A DNA stretch of 39,835 bases from Frankiales bacterium. Its GTDB lineage: Bacteria; Actinomycetota; Actinomycetes; Mycobacteriales; SCTD01. Location of the stretch: NCBI GenBank assembly GCA_025465135.1, contig JAODNA010000074.1, positions 1 to 39,835 on the forward strand, read 5' to 3'. The position numbers and the translations under genes are program-made. A model generated the notes under the pieces. The model was not told where the DNA came from. It was given only the letters and a program-made list of their open reading frames with translations, and ran no database searches. Below, in pieces: positions 14,081 to 21,263 of this stretch. How positions within the stretch are numbered: position 1 is the first letter of the stretch; each line of letters begins with the position of its first letter.

Positions 14081-14307
14081 CGAAGCCCCAGGAGTCTGAG
14101 GAGGGCTGCGGTCGCTGTCCGTTCGCCCGTTGGGAAGCGCAGGACCTCGAAGTCAGGCTGGTCGGGGAGGCCGCGCCACACGCCCTGGCATCCACTACCT
14201 GCGCAGGCGTGCTCGAGCTCGGCATGGCCAGCTGGCTTCGAGCACACGCAGTAGTCCGCCTGCGCGCCACAGGTGGGCTGCACCGAAGGGGAACTAGGTG
14301 CGGTCAC
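14077..14307 (-). CDS. Small Cys-rich protein
   Basis: The product is 76 aa from a GTG at 14307. It contains PTCGAQADYCVCSKPAGHAE and HACAGSGCQGVW, giving five cysteines and two histidines that can bind zinc. The pattern CSKPAGHxxLEHAC is the common actinophage form of C-x-x-P-x-GH-x-x-x-H. The C-terminus is a helix rich in leucine (TATAALLRLLGLR). The start overlaps the upstream gene by 14 bp. Confidence 0.65.
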   Translation of the reverse strand: MTAPSSPSVQPTCGAQADYCVCSKPAGHAELEHACAGSGCQGVWRGLPDQPDFEVLRFPTGERTATAALLRLLGLR

Positions 14308-15004
14308 TGAAGACCTCCTCGAGGAGGTCGGCGTCCTTGGCTCCGTCGAAGAGCTGACCTCTGAAGGTGACGAAGGTGCCGAAGCTCGAGCCCGACGCGA
14401 CCATGCGTTCGGCCGCCTCGCGGCGCCATGGATCCTGGTCCCAGTCGATGCCGTGCTGGACCAGGTGCTCGACGAGCTCAGCTGAAGTCGCGAACACCGG
14501 GGTGACCGGGGTGCCCTCGCTCACGGTCTCGTACAGGCACCAGCCAAGCTCGTCAGCCGGCACGTCGAAGTCGGGCATGTACCGGTCCGAGTCGGGACGG
14601 GTGCCGGCGTACTTCTCGTAGGGGTAGTGCTCGAGCACCTCGGCCGCCGAGGTGAGGAAGACCGCGCGCTCGAAGGTGTTCCCGTCCGCCGCGTAGATCT
14701 GGTAGGCGACGGGCTCGTCGCGAGTGCCGTCGCCGTTGAGGTAGCCGTCAGGCCCGTGGTAGTTCAGCAGGAACGCGATGTGCTCGTGCGTCCCCTCGTC
14801 CCACTGTCGCTTCCCCTGGTCCCACTCCTCCTGCCGCGAGGACAGCGGGCCCGCGAAGAGGGCCTGGAACATCTCATCAGGCCCGTGCAACCGCGACTCG
14901 GGACCGCCACGGTGTGCTCGCATCTCCTGCTGGAAGCGCCAGTGGGGGTTGGGTTCGACCGGATGCTTCCAGTCGACAGGAACACGGCGGACCTCGCGGC
15001 TCAC
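14294..15004 (-). CDS. Hypothetical protein of the SREVRRVP type
   Basis: The product is 236 aa. GTG 15004 is preferred to the ATG at 15019 because it gives the usual 4-bp overlap and the conserved-looking N-terminus SREVRRVPVDWKHPVEPNPH. Proteins with this N-terminus are frequent in phages of actinobacteria and have no known role. Other notable segments are REEWDQGKRQWDEGTH-like charged repeats and a C-terminal FASGSSF-like strand (MVASGSSFGTFVTFRGQLFD). It is acidic with no cysteine cluster. Confidence 0.75.
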   Translation of the reverse strand: MSREVRRVPVDWKHPVEPNPHWRFQQEMRAHRGGPESRLHGPDEMFQALFAGPLSSRQEEWDQGKRQWDEGTHEHIAFLLNYHGPDGYLNGDGTRDEPVAYQIYAADGNTFERAVFLTSAAEVLEHYPYEKYAGTRPDSDRYMPDFDVPADELGWCLYETVSEGTPVTPVFATSAELVEHLVQHGIDWDQDPWRREAAERMVASGSSFGTFVTFRGQLFDGAKDADLLEEVFSDRT

Positions 15005-15360
15005 CGCTCGTCGTCCCATGCCTGCATGGCGTTCTTCACCATGTCGACCGCTTCACGACCCCGGCTCGTGCGCAGTCGGAGTGAGAAGACGGGGCAGCAC
15101 GTGGACGAGGTGTCGCGACCGCTGACGGTCACTGCCGTGAGCAGCATCCCGATGGGCATGCCGGGGGTCTTGCCGGCGACCTCGGCCGCGTGCGCCTTCC
15201 TCTCGTCCTCTGCGCTCGCCTTGTCGATCGCTGCGCGTACCTCGTCGGAGGTCATGGTCGGTGGCGTGAGACAGAAGCGGTCCCACGGGCACGTGGCACA
15301 GAGCATGGCGGGCGCGGCCCCCGCAGCTAGGGCCTGCTGCACCTTGGCGTAGTCGTTCAC
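15001..15360 (-). CDS. Hypothetical protein with Cys-containing N-terminus
   Basis: The product is 119 aa from a GTG at 15360 (GTGA overlap). The segment MLCATCPWDRFCLTPP resembles an early zinc or iron-binding motif (CATC...C), and the centre holds a CCPVFSLRLRTSRG stretch with two further cysteines. Helix EVRAAIDKASAEDERKAHAA lies between them. Four to five well-placed cysteines (CxxC...C, CC) could hold an Fe-S cluster or zinc; this is inference. Confidence 0.65.
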   Translation of the reverse strand: MNDYAKVQQALAAGAAPAMLCATCPWDRFCLTPPTMTSDEVRAAIDKASAEDERKAHAAEVAGKTPGMPIGMLLTAVTVSGRDTSSTCCPVFSLRLRTSRGREAVDMVKNAMQAWDDER

Positions 15361-15815
15361 GCGATCTCGCCGGTGTAGTCGGGGTGCTTCGCCTCGAGGT
15401 GCCGACGCAGCTGCACGAAGGATCGCTTACAGCACGGGCACAGCGCCGCGGCTGCGCGCTTCTTCGCCTTGGTCGCGACGCCCTTGTACGCCGCGGCCTG
15501 GCGGTCACTGGCTTCACGCCGCTCGCGCTCGCGTAGTGCGCGGGTGTTGGCGGCCGCGAGCTCCTGGCTGAGCTGCTCGGCGCGCTTCTCCTCGGCACGA
15601 CGAGCGGCCCTCTCCCGGTCGAGCTCGTCCTTGCACCAGGCGTTGTTGTGCCCGTTGGGGCACGTGAAGTTGTCTCCGTCCCGCCGGCGTCGCTTCTCGT
15701 AGTCCTCGGTGATGCCGAAGACGACACCGCAGTTGGCGCAGTCCAGGACGTACAGCGCCAGCTCCATGGTGATGCCCTGGCGCCCGCTGATCCGGATCTT
15801 CTCGGTCGTGGCCAT
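15357..15815 (-). CDS. Coiled-coil protein with zinc ribbon and C2H2 finger
   Basis: The product is 152 aa from ATG 15815 with AAGGAG upstream. The N-terminal YVLDCANCGVVFGITEDYEK and NFTCPNGHNNAW form a Cys/His zinc ribbon. Residues ~63-105 are a charged coiled coil (DRERAARRAEEKRAEQLSQE). The C-terminal CPCCKRSFVQLRRHLEAKHP is a textbook C2H2 zinc finger (C-x2-C-x9-H-x4-H). The layout, metal site at each end of a coiled coil, recurs in actinophages and suggests binding of nucleic acid by a dimer. Confidence 0.8.
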   Translation of the reverse strand: MATTEKIRISGRQGITMELALYVLDCANCGVVFGITEDYEKRRRRDGDNFTCPNGHNNAWCKDELDRERAARRAEEKRAEQLSQELAAANTRALRERERREASDRQAAAYKGVATKAKKRAAAALCPCCKRSFVQLRRHLEAKHPDYTGEIA

Positions 15816-16046
15816 CTAGGTCTCCTTCTCGATCGACACGAGGTAGCTGCCGCTGGGTGCGGTGATGCGGATGGCGTCCATGAAGCCGCCGGCGCCGTCG
15901 TGCTCGGGCACGACGTCGTGGGTCGAGATCCCGTCGCCGGTGGGGGCACGCAGTAGGGCACCCAGGACCCACCCGATGCGCAGTGCGTGGTCGCCGTCGA
16001 CAGGGTGCTGTGGGGTGCGCACCGAAGCGGCCTTCGGTGCAGTCAT
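15816..16046 (-). CDS. Small hypothetical protein
   Basis: The product is 76 aa from ATG 16046, chosen for its ATGA overlap with the preceding stop. Its stop is directly followed by the next gene's start. It contains a helix (ALRIGWVLGALLRAPTG) and beta segments (MDAIRITAPSGSYLVSIEKE). No cysteines or membrane segment are seen. The role is unknown. Confidence 0.6.
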   Translation of the reverse strand: MTAPKAASVRTPQHPVDGDHALRIGWVLGALLRAPTGDGISTHDVVPEHDGAGGFMDAIRITAPSGSYLVSIEKET

Positions 16047-16972
16047 CGTCGCCACCATCGCGGCGGAGAAGCCGGGCCCTTGTTGTAGTCCATCGCCTTC
16101 GCCGCGAGCAGCGCCTGCCTGCGGGTGAGCGGACCGATGGGCTGCGCGTACTGCTGCGTGAACGGAGTCGGCGCAGCAGACGCCTTGAGCGCGGGGTTGG
16201 CCTCGGCCCAGCCGAGCTGGGCAGTCATCGCCGCCACCAGCTGCGCCGACATCCTGTCGAAGGCGGCCGCCAGGGCAGCGCTGTTGTACGCGAAGCTGCT
16301 CGAGCTCACCATCAAGGTGGGACCGCGCTGGGTGTCCCTCATCTGCTTTTGGACGTTGGCGTAGCAGCTGCGGTCGCAGTGGTGCGTGATGAGGCTGCTC
16401 ATGTCCTGCGGCGGGTACAGCCCCACGAGGTCCTCGACGTCGCCCATGAGACGGAGCCCAAGGCCGAGCATCTCCGCGACGGGCCGTGGGAGGTAGCGCA
16501 GCCTCTCGCGTGCACCCTGGGTCCGAGGCGCGATCGCGAGGAGCTTCACCTTCTCTGCCCGGAAGCCGTGGGTGCCGAGGATGACCCGGCCACTGGCTTC
16601 GAAGACGCCGAAGAAGTCGGCCCTGACGATGCGGTGGTCGTCTGGGTCGTACCAGCCGTAGAAGCCGCATGCACACGCTGCGTCGGGTGACGCGTGCCGA
16701 TCCGGCTCCGGTCCCAAGGCGCCCAAGACGTAGTCATTCATCGCGTACGACCGCCCGCAGCCGCAGGGGCACTCGACGCCGTTTCCCTCCATCCGGGCCT
16801 TGGCGCGGTCGTACTGCACGACGTTCGCGCAGGCCGCGGTGTCCTGCAGCTTCCAGATGTGATTGACCCCGGTGGAGGACAAGCCCTCCGGGGTGAGAGC
16901 GAAGGTTCGGTAGCCGCGCAGCGCGGCGGGCACCAGCTGGGGGTCGCCCTGGAACAGCGACTGGACGCTCAT
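16043..16972 (-). CDS. Zinc-binding hypothetical protein
   Basis: The product is 309 aa from ATG 16972 (ATGA overlap). It begins PALRGYRTFALTPEGLSSTG followed by HIWKLQDTAACANV, a pattern recurrent in actinophage and actinobacterial proteins in which a Cys/His cluster follows. The CPCGCGRSY and ACACGFYGWYDP segments form the metal site. The middle (ADFFGVFEASGRVILGTHGF, RAEKVKLLAIAP) is a conserved-looking beta region. The C-terminal 100 residues are helical. Proteins with this N-terminal type have no assigned function. Confidence 0.7.
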   Translation of the reverse strand: MSVQSLFQGDPQLVPAALRGYRTFALTPEGLSSTGVNHIWKLQDTAACANVVQYDRAKARMEGNGVECPCGCGRSYAMNDYVLGALGPEPDRHASPDAACACGFYGWYDPDDHRIVRADFFGVFEASGRVILGTHGFRAEKVKLLAIAPRTQGARERLRYLPRPVAEMLGLGLRLMGDVEDLVGLYPPQDMSSLITHHCDRSCYANVQKQMRDTQRGPTLMVSSSSFAYNSAALAAAFDRMSAQLVAAMTAQLGWAEANPALKASAAPTPFTQQYAQPIGPLTRRQALLAAKAMDYNKGPASPPRWWRR

Positions 16973-17175
16973 GCCGGGACCAGGTCCGGCTGCTCGGCCG
17001 GTGCGGGCGCGGCCGGCGTGGTGACGGGCTGCTCCTCGGGCAGAGGCTCGAACTGGACTTCCTTCTGCGGCTCGCCGATGTCGGCCATCGCTGTCTCCTT
17101 CTTCCTCGGCTGGTGCTGGCAGGGGCAGCCGCGACAGAGGTCGTGCTCGTCCTCCGAGCAAGCAGGGCAGATCAC
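16969..17175 (-). CDS. Small protein with Cys cluster and acidic-Pro tail
   Basis: The product is 68 aa from a GTG at 17175 (GTGA overlap). The start MICPACSEDEHDLCRGCPCQ holds five cysteines (CPAC, C-x2-C-x-C). After residue 29 an in-frame ATG at 17088, with AAGAAGGAGACAGCG just before it, could start a second product of 39 aa (MADIGEPQKEVQFEPLPEEQ and a Pro-Ala tail). The sequence therefore allows two nested proteins. Confidence 0.6.
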   Translation of the reverse strand: MICPACSEDEHDLCRGCPCQHQPRKKETAMADIGEPQKEVQFEPLPEEQPVTTPAAPAPAEQPDLVPA

Positions 17176-17411
17176 GAGGACCTGCTGATGTAGCGGTCGA
17201 TGGAGGCCGTGATCCGCTTGTCCATGGCCTCGTTGGCGTGGATGACGGCCACCGAGGGGAGCTCGCTCAGGACGGCAGCCAGGACGAGCACGGCGAGCGC
17301 GATGGTCAGCAGGGCGAACTCGAGCGCGTAGGGATCCTCGGTCCAGATGGCGAGCACGGTGCCCAGGGCTTCGCCGGCCAGTGCCGACAGAGCAAAGCCT
17401 GTTCGTCGCAA
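17172..17411 (-). CDS. Small membrane protein
   Basis: The product is 79 aa from a TTG at 17411 with AAGGGAACG upstream. Two hydrophobic segments are visible (ALSALAGEALGTVLAIW near residues 7-23 and LEFALLTIALAVLVLAAVL near 30-48). A charged C-terminal tail follows (ANEAMDKRITASIDRYISRSS). It is preceded by a hairpin that separates it from the upstream gene. It is probably an inner-membrane protein of the early region; its role is unknown. Confidence 0.65.
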   Translation of the reverse strand: MRRTGFALSALAGEALGTVLAIWTEDPYALEFALLTIALAVLVLAAVLSELPSVAVIHANEAMDKRITASIDRYISRSS

Positions 17412-17437
17412 CGTCGTTCCCTTCAGGTTCAGCTCGC

Positions 17438-17462
17438 CCCGCCCGGCCTGAAACCGGGCGGG
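17438..17462 (-). terminator. Stem-loop in the early operon
   Basis: There is a perfect 9-bp stem CCCGCCCGG (17438-17446) / CCGGGCGGG (17454-17462) with a 7-nt loop. It stands just after the stop of the gene at 17483-17788. There is no U-tract, so it may attenuate more than terminate. Confidence 0.5.
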
Positions 17463-17482
17463 ACGAGAGCCGAGGTATCCGC

Positions 17483-17788
17483 CTAGGAGGTCGGAGCCGG
17501 GTCGGGGGTCGGGGCCTCGGCGGCGGCCGGAGGCTCGCCCGTGGGGGCCGCAGCGGACGCGGCGGGCAGCTCGGGCCAGGCCCAGGACCCGTCGGTCGCG
17601 ATGTAGCCGCTGGCGCCGCTGTCGGTGAACAGGCAGACCGACAGCGATGTCTCCAGGTCGCGGATCACGACTCCCGGGAACGTCCGGCCGTCGGGGTAGG
17701 TGACGTGCACGGTCCGCCCCATGGTCGGACGTGGGCCGGTGACCTGCTCGCCGGTCTGGGTGTCGCCCTCGAAGGTGGTGCTGTCCAT
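17483..17788 (-). CDS. Small hypothetical protein
   Basis: The product is 101 aa. ATG 17788 is chosen because GAGAGGAA lies upstream. The central part (GRTVHVTYPDGRTFPGVVIR then DLETSLSVCLFTDSGASGYI) looks like a small beta-barrel fold, possibly SH3-like. The C-terminal 35 residues are a Pro/Ala-rich tail (AAPTGEPPAAAEAPTPDPAP). The gene is flanked by hairpins downstream. No function is assigned. Confidence 0.6.
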   Translation of the reverse strand: MDSTTFEGDTQTGEQVTGPRPTMGRTVHVTYPDGRTFPGVVIRDLETSLSVCLFTDSGASGYIATDGSWAWPELPAASAAAPTGEPPAAAEAPTPDPAPTS

Positions 17789-17840
17789 GCTGTTCCTCTC
17801 GTCGTGCATCGGGATCGGGTCGTGCGTCAGGGGTGCGCCG

Positions 17841-18071
17841 TCAGGAGACGGCGCGGATCTTGGCGAAGCCCTCCGGGTGGGCCTGGGCGTAGGCGAGGGA
17901 CTCGCGCAGTGCGACGGCGCGGTGCATCGCCTGCTCCTCGGCGGTCCAGGCCGGCGCCGAGTAGTCGAGCGCCTCCTGCATGACCCACTCGCGGCGGTAG
18001 TCCTTCAGCGGCCGGGTGTAGCGCTCCGCCTCGAGCTCGCGCAGGACCTGCGCCAGGGCGTCGCCGCTCAC
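17841..18071 (-). CDS. Small helical hypothetical protein
   Basis: The product is 76 aa. The GTG at 18071 overlaps the upstream stop (GTGA), so it is preferred to a longer start. The sequence (DALAQVLRELEAERYTRPLK, WVMQEALDYSAPAWTAEEQA, HRAVALRESLAYAQAHPEGF) is helical and amphipathic. It is in the run of genes next to the ParB-like gene. The role is unknown. Confidence 0.6.
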   Translation of the reverse strand: MSGDALAQVLRELEAERYTRPLKDYRREWVMQEALDYSAPAWTAEEQAMHRAVALRESLAYAQAHPEGFAKIRAVS

Positions 18072-18346
18072 CGCGAGCCCATCCGGTACTGGCCAGGCCA
18101 CTGGTCATCGCGCACCAGGCCGAGCGGTCCGGTGGCCGGGCCGCGGCGGGGGGCTGCACGCGGCCCGGCGACCGAGGGAGCCGGGACCAAGGTGCAACGT
18201 ACGGGGTCAGGGACTCGCTCGGCGGTAGCGCGCGCGCTGGTCCTTCGTGCGATCGCAGCCCGCCGCTCGCTCACCAGCACCGCGGCGAACAGGCCGACCG
18301 CCCACAGCAGCGTCCAGCCGCCGATGATCAGCCGCTCGGCGGTCAT
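18068..18346 (-). CDS. Small membrane protein with basic tail
   Basis: The product is 92 aa from ATG 18346 (ATGA overlap with the ParB-like stop). One N-terminal membrane segment (LIIGGWTLLWAVGLFAAVLV) is followed by an Arg-rich cytoplasmic tail (SERRAAIARRTSARATAERV). Such a protein could anchor something at the membrane next to DNA. Neighbourhood with the ParB-like protein is suggestive but nothing more. Confidence 0.55.
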   Translation of the reverse strand: MTAERLIIGGWTLLWAVGLFAAVLVSERRAAIARRTSARATAERVPDPVRCTLVPAPSVAGPRAAPRRGPATGPLGLVRDDQWPGQYRMGSR

Positions 18347-19701
18347 GGCTGCAGTCCGATCGTCGACTGCCAGGCGTCGAAGGCATCCCGTGGGAACGGG
18401 TGGCTCTCGTGCAGCCGGACGACGTAGGCGGCGAGCAGCCGGAACTTGCCGAGCTGCCCGTGAGCCGCGAGGTAGGCGTCGCCGAGCTCGTCCTCGTTGG
18501 CGTCGACGCCTACCAGCGCCAGGGTCGGCTCGTCGAGGAGGTCGGCGTTGAGCTTGAGGTCCTCGAACAGGCCCTCGATGACGAGGTCCATGAGGGCTGC
18601 GTTGCCCTTCACGCTGGGCTTCGCCGACAGGGCCGCGGTCAGCGTTGCGAGGCGCTCCGCAGCCAGGCGCTCCTGCTCGAGGCGCGCGGCCTCGGCCTTC
18701 TCGCGCAGGCGCTCCTCAGCCAGGCGGTTCTTCTTCTGGGCGGCGGTCTCCGTCGCCGGCTCAGCGAAGCTGCCGCCCTTCGGCGCCGGCGGAGGCTCGG
18801 ACTTGTGGCTGTTCGGGCGGAGGCAAACCTCGATGAGCTTGGGCTTGCCGTAGGAGTGCACGCCGTACGCGTGGCAGTCGAGCTTGCGGTGCTTCGCCGG
18901 CGTCGTGCGCGACTTCAACGGGTACTCGGAGATGATGTTCGAGTAGCTGACCTCCTCCATCCACCTGTCGCCCCGGGTCTCGACCAGGTCCTTGAGCTCG
19001 CTGATCTGCGTACGACGGTCGATCCGGTCGACGGCGCTGGCGACCATCACCTCGACGCTCTGCCGCATCCCGCGGCGCCGGTCGGCGATGACCCTGCTGA
19101 GCTCTTCCGGGGCGTCGGCGATCGGGCGCAGCGCGCGGGCCTCTTCGATCGTCACGACGTTCTCGAGGACCGCGTCGACGACCGCGGCCGGGAGCTCGAG
19201 CAGGCTCAGGCGCTTGTTCACGTAGCTCTGGCTCTTCGTGACGAGCCGGGCGATGTCGCGCTGGGAGTGGCCGAGGTCGGCGAGCTGCTTGAAGTCCGCT
19301 GCCTCCTGCAGCGGGGTGAGGTCCTCGCGCTGCAGGTTTGCCACGATGCGGGCGGCGATCGCCTTCTCGTCGACGAGGTCCTCGCGGACGTTGCACCACG
19401 CCGCTGCATGGCCCAACTGCAGCAGCGCCTTGCGGCGCCGGTGGCCGGACTGGATGACGAACCGCTCCCCCGCCGGCGTGACGGTGAGCGGCTCGAGCAA
19501 ACCGAGCTCGTCGATCGACTCGGCCAGGTCGGCGACGTCGCCGACCGGCTCGCCGCCGCGGTTGGCCGGGTTGTCGTCGAGGAGTGCCAGGGCGAGCAGC
19601 TGCACCGACGGTGAGGACCCAGCTCCGGCCGTCGGTGCAGCCGGCTTGCGGGGTGATTCCGCTGTCATCACGGCGCCGAGGTCCTCGGCGAGCGTCGTCA
19701 T
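18343..19701 (-). CDS. ParB-like partition/nuclease-domain protein
   Basis: The product is 452 aa from ATG 19701. Residues ~33-130 form a ParB N-terminal (ParB/Srx-like) domain: LLALALLDDNPANRGG, ADLAESIDELGLLEPLTV, then SGHRRRKALLQLGH, the form of the CTP-binding Arg patch, and NLQREDLTPLQEA. Residues ~145-165 are a helix-turn-helix of the KorB/ParB type (GHSQRDIARLVTKSQSYVNK). The second half has a coiled coil (AEERLREKAEAARLEQERLA) and an unrecognised C-terminal domain. No parA gene is visible. Known family roles are DNA partition or gene regulation; binding to the GATTCC palindromes is an inference. Confidence 0.85.
   Translation of the reverse strand: MTTLAEDLGAVMTAESPRKPAAPTAGAGSSPSVQLLALALLDDNPANRGGEPVGDVADLAESIDELGLLEPLTVTPAGERFVIQSGHRRRKALLQLGHAAAWCNVREDLVDEKAIAARIVANLQREDLTPLQEAADFKQLADLGHSQRDIARLVTKSQSYVNKRLSLLELPAAVVDAVLENVVTIEEARALRPIADAPEELSRVIADRRRGMRQSVEVMVASAVDRIDRRTQISELKDLVETRGDRWMEEVSYSNIISEYPLKSRTTPAKHRKLDCHAYGVHSYGKPKLIEVCLRPNSHKSEPPPAPKGGSFAEPATETAAQKKNRLAEERLREKAEAARLEQERLAAERLATLTAALSAKPSVKGNAALMDLVIEGLFEDLKLNADLLDEPTLALVGVDANEDELGDAYLAAHGQLGKFRLLAAYVVRLHESHPFPRDAFDAWQSTIGLQP
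19654..19670. repeat. Degenerate copy of the dispersed palindrome, in parB-like gene
   Basis: The sequence TGATTCCGCTGTCATCA matches 14 of 17 positions of TGATTCCGCAGGAATCA. It is in the coding start of the ParB-like gene, about 35 bp after its ATG. The first half-site TGATTCCGC is exact and the second half is degenerate. It could be a weak autoregulatory site, or chance. Confidence 0.35.
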
Positions 19702-20033
19702 GCCGTCACCGTCATCAGCCGGGCGACGTTGCGGAGCAGTCGTACGACGTCGGCCTGGCCGATGCCGGGCCGGTCCTGCCAGGCCACGAGGTCGGTGAGC
19801 TTGGGGTTGCCGACGCCGAGGAACCGTTCGACCTCGTAGCGGGCGAAGAAGGCGTCCTGGTTGTGGCCGTCGGCCGCGGCGTTGATCGCCTCGGCGACGC
19901 ACAGCCGGCCGCGGTCGTCGCGGGACTGGTACTTGGTCCAGCCCTGGGTCTCGAGGATCCGGGCCGCGGTGAGCAGGGTCGCCCGGATCCCGGCGACCGT
20001 CGGGACGGGGGCGAGCGGCGCGGTGGTGCTCAT
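19698..20033 (-). CDS. Hypothetical protein of the DUF6197-like type
   Basis: The product is 111 aa from ATG 20033. The layout IRATLLTAARILETQGWTKY then SRDDRGRLCVAEAINAAADG and a C-terminal LVAWQDRPGIGQADVVRLLR fits a small family found in actinobacteria and their phages, in which a Cys after RGR lies in a helical domain (the name DUF6197 is from memory). It overlaps both neighbours by 4 bp. Function is not known. Confidence 0.65.
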   Translation of the reverse strand: MSTTAPLAPVPTVAGIRATLLTAARILETQGWTKYQSRDDRGRLCVAEAINAAADGHNQDAFFARYEVERFLGVGNPKLTDLVAWQDRPGIGQADVVRLLRNVARLMTVTA

Positions 20034-20392
20034 GGCGCGAGCGCCGCGTCGAGGGCCCTCACGCCGTCGGTGGAGAAGTTGCCCAGGCCGCGGCGGATCG
20101 CGATCGCGTCGATGCCCGCCTGGAAGAACTCCCCGCCGAGGGAGATCGCGAAGTAGGTGAAGTCGAAGCCGTCCGTGCATCCGGACCACAGGGCCAGGGC
20201 GAGCTCGACCAGGCAGCGCTCGCCGGACGACCAGCCCTTGCCCAGCAGCCGGTCGACGTCGATCTCGCGCCGGCTGATGTCGACGTGCTGCAGGGCCCGG
20301 TCGCCGAGCGGCGCCAGGGCGACGAGCACCGAGTACAGCTCGGAGTCGCCTGTCGGCAGGAGCGGTGACACTCCCGCGGTGGTGGTGGTCAT
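20030..20392 (-). CDS. Hypothetical protein
   Basis: The product is 120 aa from ATG 20392 with AAGGGA upstream. It contains DSELYSVLVALAPLGDRALQ, then WSSGERCLVELALALWSGCT and a C-terminal ISLGGEFFQAGIDAIAIRRG. The pattern of the middle helix (GERCLVELALALW) occurs in small actinobacterial proteins linked to mobile elements. It is a soluble, acidic protein. It follows the hairpin at 20465, so it may be the first gene of a sub-operon. Confidence 0.65.
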   Translation of the reverse strand: MTTTTAGVSPLLPTGDSELYSVLVALAPLGDRALQHVDISRREIDVDRLLGKGWSSGERCLVELALALWSGCTDGFDFTYFAISLGGEFFQAGIDAIAIRRGLGNFSTDGVRALDAALAP

Positions 20393-20464
20393 GGTGCTGG
20401 TCCCTTCGGGTCGGATGGTGCGAGGCTTCGTGCTGGGCGTCGGGTTGGTCCCTTCCGCCCATGT

Positions 20465-20496
20465 GCGGCGCCCCCGGACCTGACCGGGGGCGCCGC
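20465..20496 (-). terminator. Stem-loop between switch genes and early genes
   Basis: There is a perfect 13-bp stem GCGGCGCCCCCGG (20465-20477) / CCGGGGGCGCCGC (20484-20496) with a 6-nt loop, but no U-tract. It separates the cro-xis-20502 cluster from the long early operon and may act as an attenuator. Confidence 0.65.
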
Positions 20497-20501
20497 ATGG
20501 C

Positions 20502-20720
20502 TCAGTCGGACCGCTCGAGCACGACGACGGCCATGGCGGTCACGCGGAGAAGCTCCGGGGTGAAGGAGTGGAGCGGCCGGCCCGTGGCCTCGATCAAGTA
20601 GCGGCAGCGCCTCGCACCGCCACAGACCTCGATCGTCGGGACCCACTGGTCTCGGTCGTAGAAGGTCTCCGCGGCGAGCTCGCCGGCGAGGTCGAGCACG
20701 TCGACGTACGCGGCCGTCAC
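20502..20720 (-). CDS. Small hypothetical protein
   Basis: The product is 72 aa from a GTG at 20720 that overlaps the excisionase stop (GTGA). It contains DLAGELAAETFYDRDQWVPT then IEVCGGARRCRYLIEATGRP and a C-terminal strand (VTAMAVVVLERSD). Two cysteines are four residues apart from a basic group. No family is recognised. It lies directly downstream of the putative excisionase. Confidence 0.6.
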   Translation of the reverse strand: MTAAYVDVLDLAGELAAETFYDRDQWVPTIEVCGGARRCRYLIEATGRPLHSFTPELLRVTAMAVVVLERSD

Positions 20721-20992
20721 GACACGCGCCGGACGGCAGCCCGGCTGCCTGGCGTCTTGGCGCGCTTCAGCGCCAGGCCATCACGGATCAAAGGCTGGCG
20801 GAGCTCGGTGCGGCTGGCCTCGACGAAGGCGGCGACGTCGGCCGCGTCGAAACGAAGGGTCCGACTCCCCCACCGGATCCCACGGAGCTTCCCGGCCTGT
20901 ACGAGGTCGTAGACGACCTCCTTCGTGACGGCCAGGTGCTCGGCGACGGCATCAGGCGTCAGGAGGGCCTGGCCGAGGTCTGGGGCGGTCAT
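20717..20992 (-). CDS. Excisionase-like helix-turn-helix protein
   Basis: The product is 91 aa from ATG 20992 (ATGA overlap). Residues ~10-62 fit the MerR-like helix-turn-helix of the excisionase family: LTPDAVAEHLAVTKEVVYDL then VQAGKLRGIRWGSRTLRFDA and ADVAAFVEAS. In this family the recognition helix is followed by a wing with RxG...RF. It may be the recombination directionality factor for the integrase. It sits three genes from the integrase, across the switch. It could also be an early regulator only. Confidence 0.8.
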   Translation of the reverse strand: MTAPDLGQALLTPDAVAEHLAVTKEVVYDLVQAGKLRGIRWGSRTLRFDAADVAAFVEASRTELRQPLIRDGLALKRAKTPGSRAAVRRVS

Positions 20993-21216
20993 GCGGGCAG
21001 GACGGTCGGCCAGACGAAGAGGTCAGCGACCTCGACTTCCAGGGCGGCGGCAATGCGCAGACGAAGGTCGTCCCCAGCGCTGACAGCACCTCGCTCGATG
21101 AGGCTGAGGTGCTGCTGGGTCGTGCGCACCTTCTCGGCGAGGTCCTTCTGGGTCCAGCCCCGATCGCGTCGACGCCTGACGATCTCCTCGCCCCAGAGCC
21201 GAGTGGGTGTATCCAT
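20989..21216 (-). CDS. Cro-like XRE-family regulator
   Basis: The product is 75 aa. ATG 21216 is chosen because a minus-strand -35-like TTGACG sits at 21252-21247, at the right distance for a leaderless transcript beginning at this ATG. A longer GTG start would put the promoter inside the gene. The XRE helix-turn-helix is clear (EEIVRRRRDRGWTQKDLAEK, RTTQQHLSLIERGAVSAGDD, RLRIAAALEVEVADLF). It faces the repressor gene and would act as a Cro-type repressor of lysogeny. Confidence 0.8.
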   Translation of the reverse strand: MDTPTRLWGEEIVRRRRDRGWTQKDLAEKVRTTQQHLSLIERGAVSAGDDLRLRIAAALEVEVADLFVWPTVLPA

Positions 21217-21263
21217 GACGTGCACGTTGACACGTGGTCGCGTGTACGTCAACACTAGATGGC
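21217..21263. promoter_or_regulatory. Divergent switch promoters and operators
   Basis: Two -35-like boxes face each other in this 47-bp gap: TTGACA at 21227-21232 (plus strand) and TTGACG at 21252-21247 (minus strand). Both predict leaderless mRNAs that begin at or within a few bases of the start codons (21264 and 21216). Good -10 boxes are not seen. The outer half sites GTTGAC and GTCAAC (21226-21231, 21248-21253) are inverted, and CGTGTACG occurs twice (21241 and 21263), giving likely operator half sites. Confidence 0.6.
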
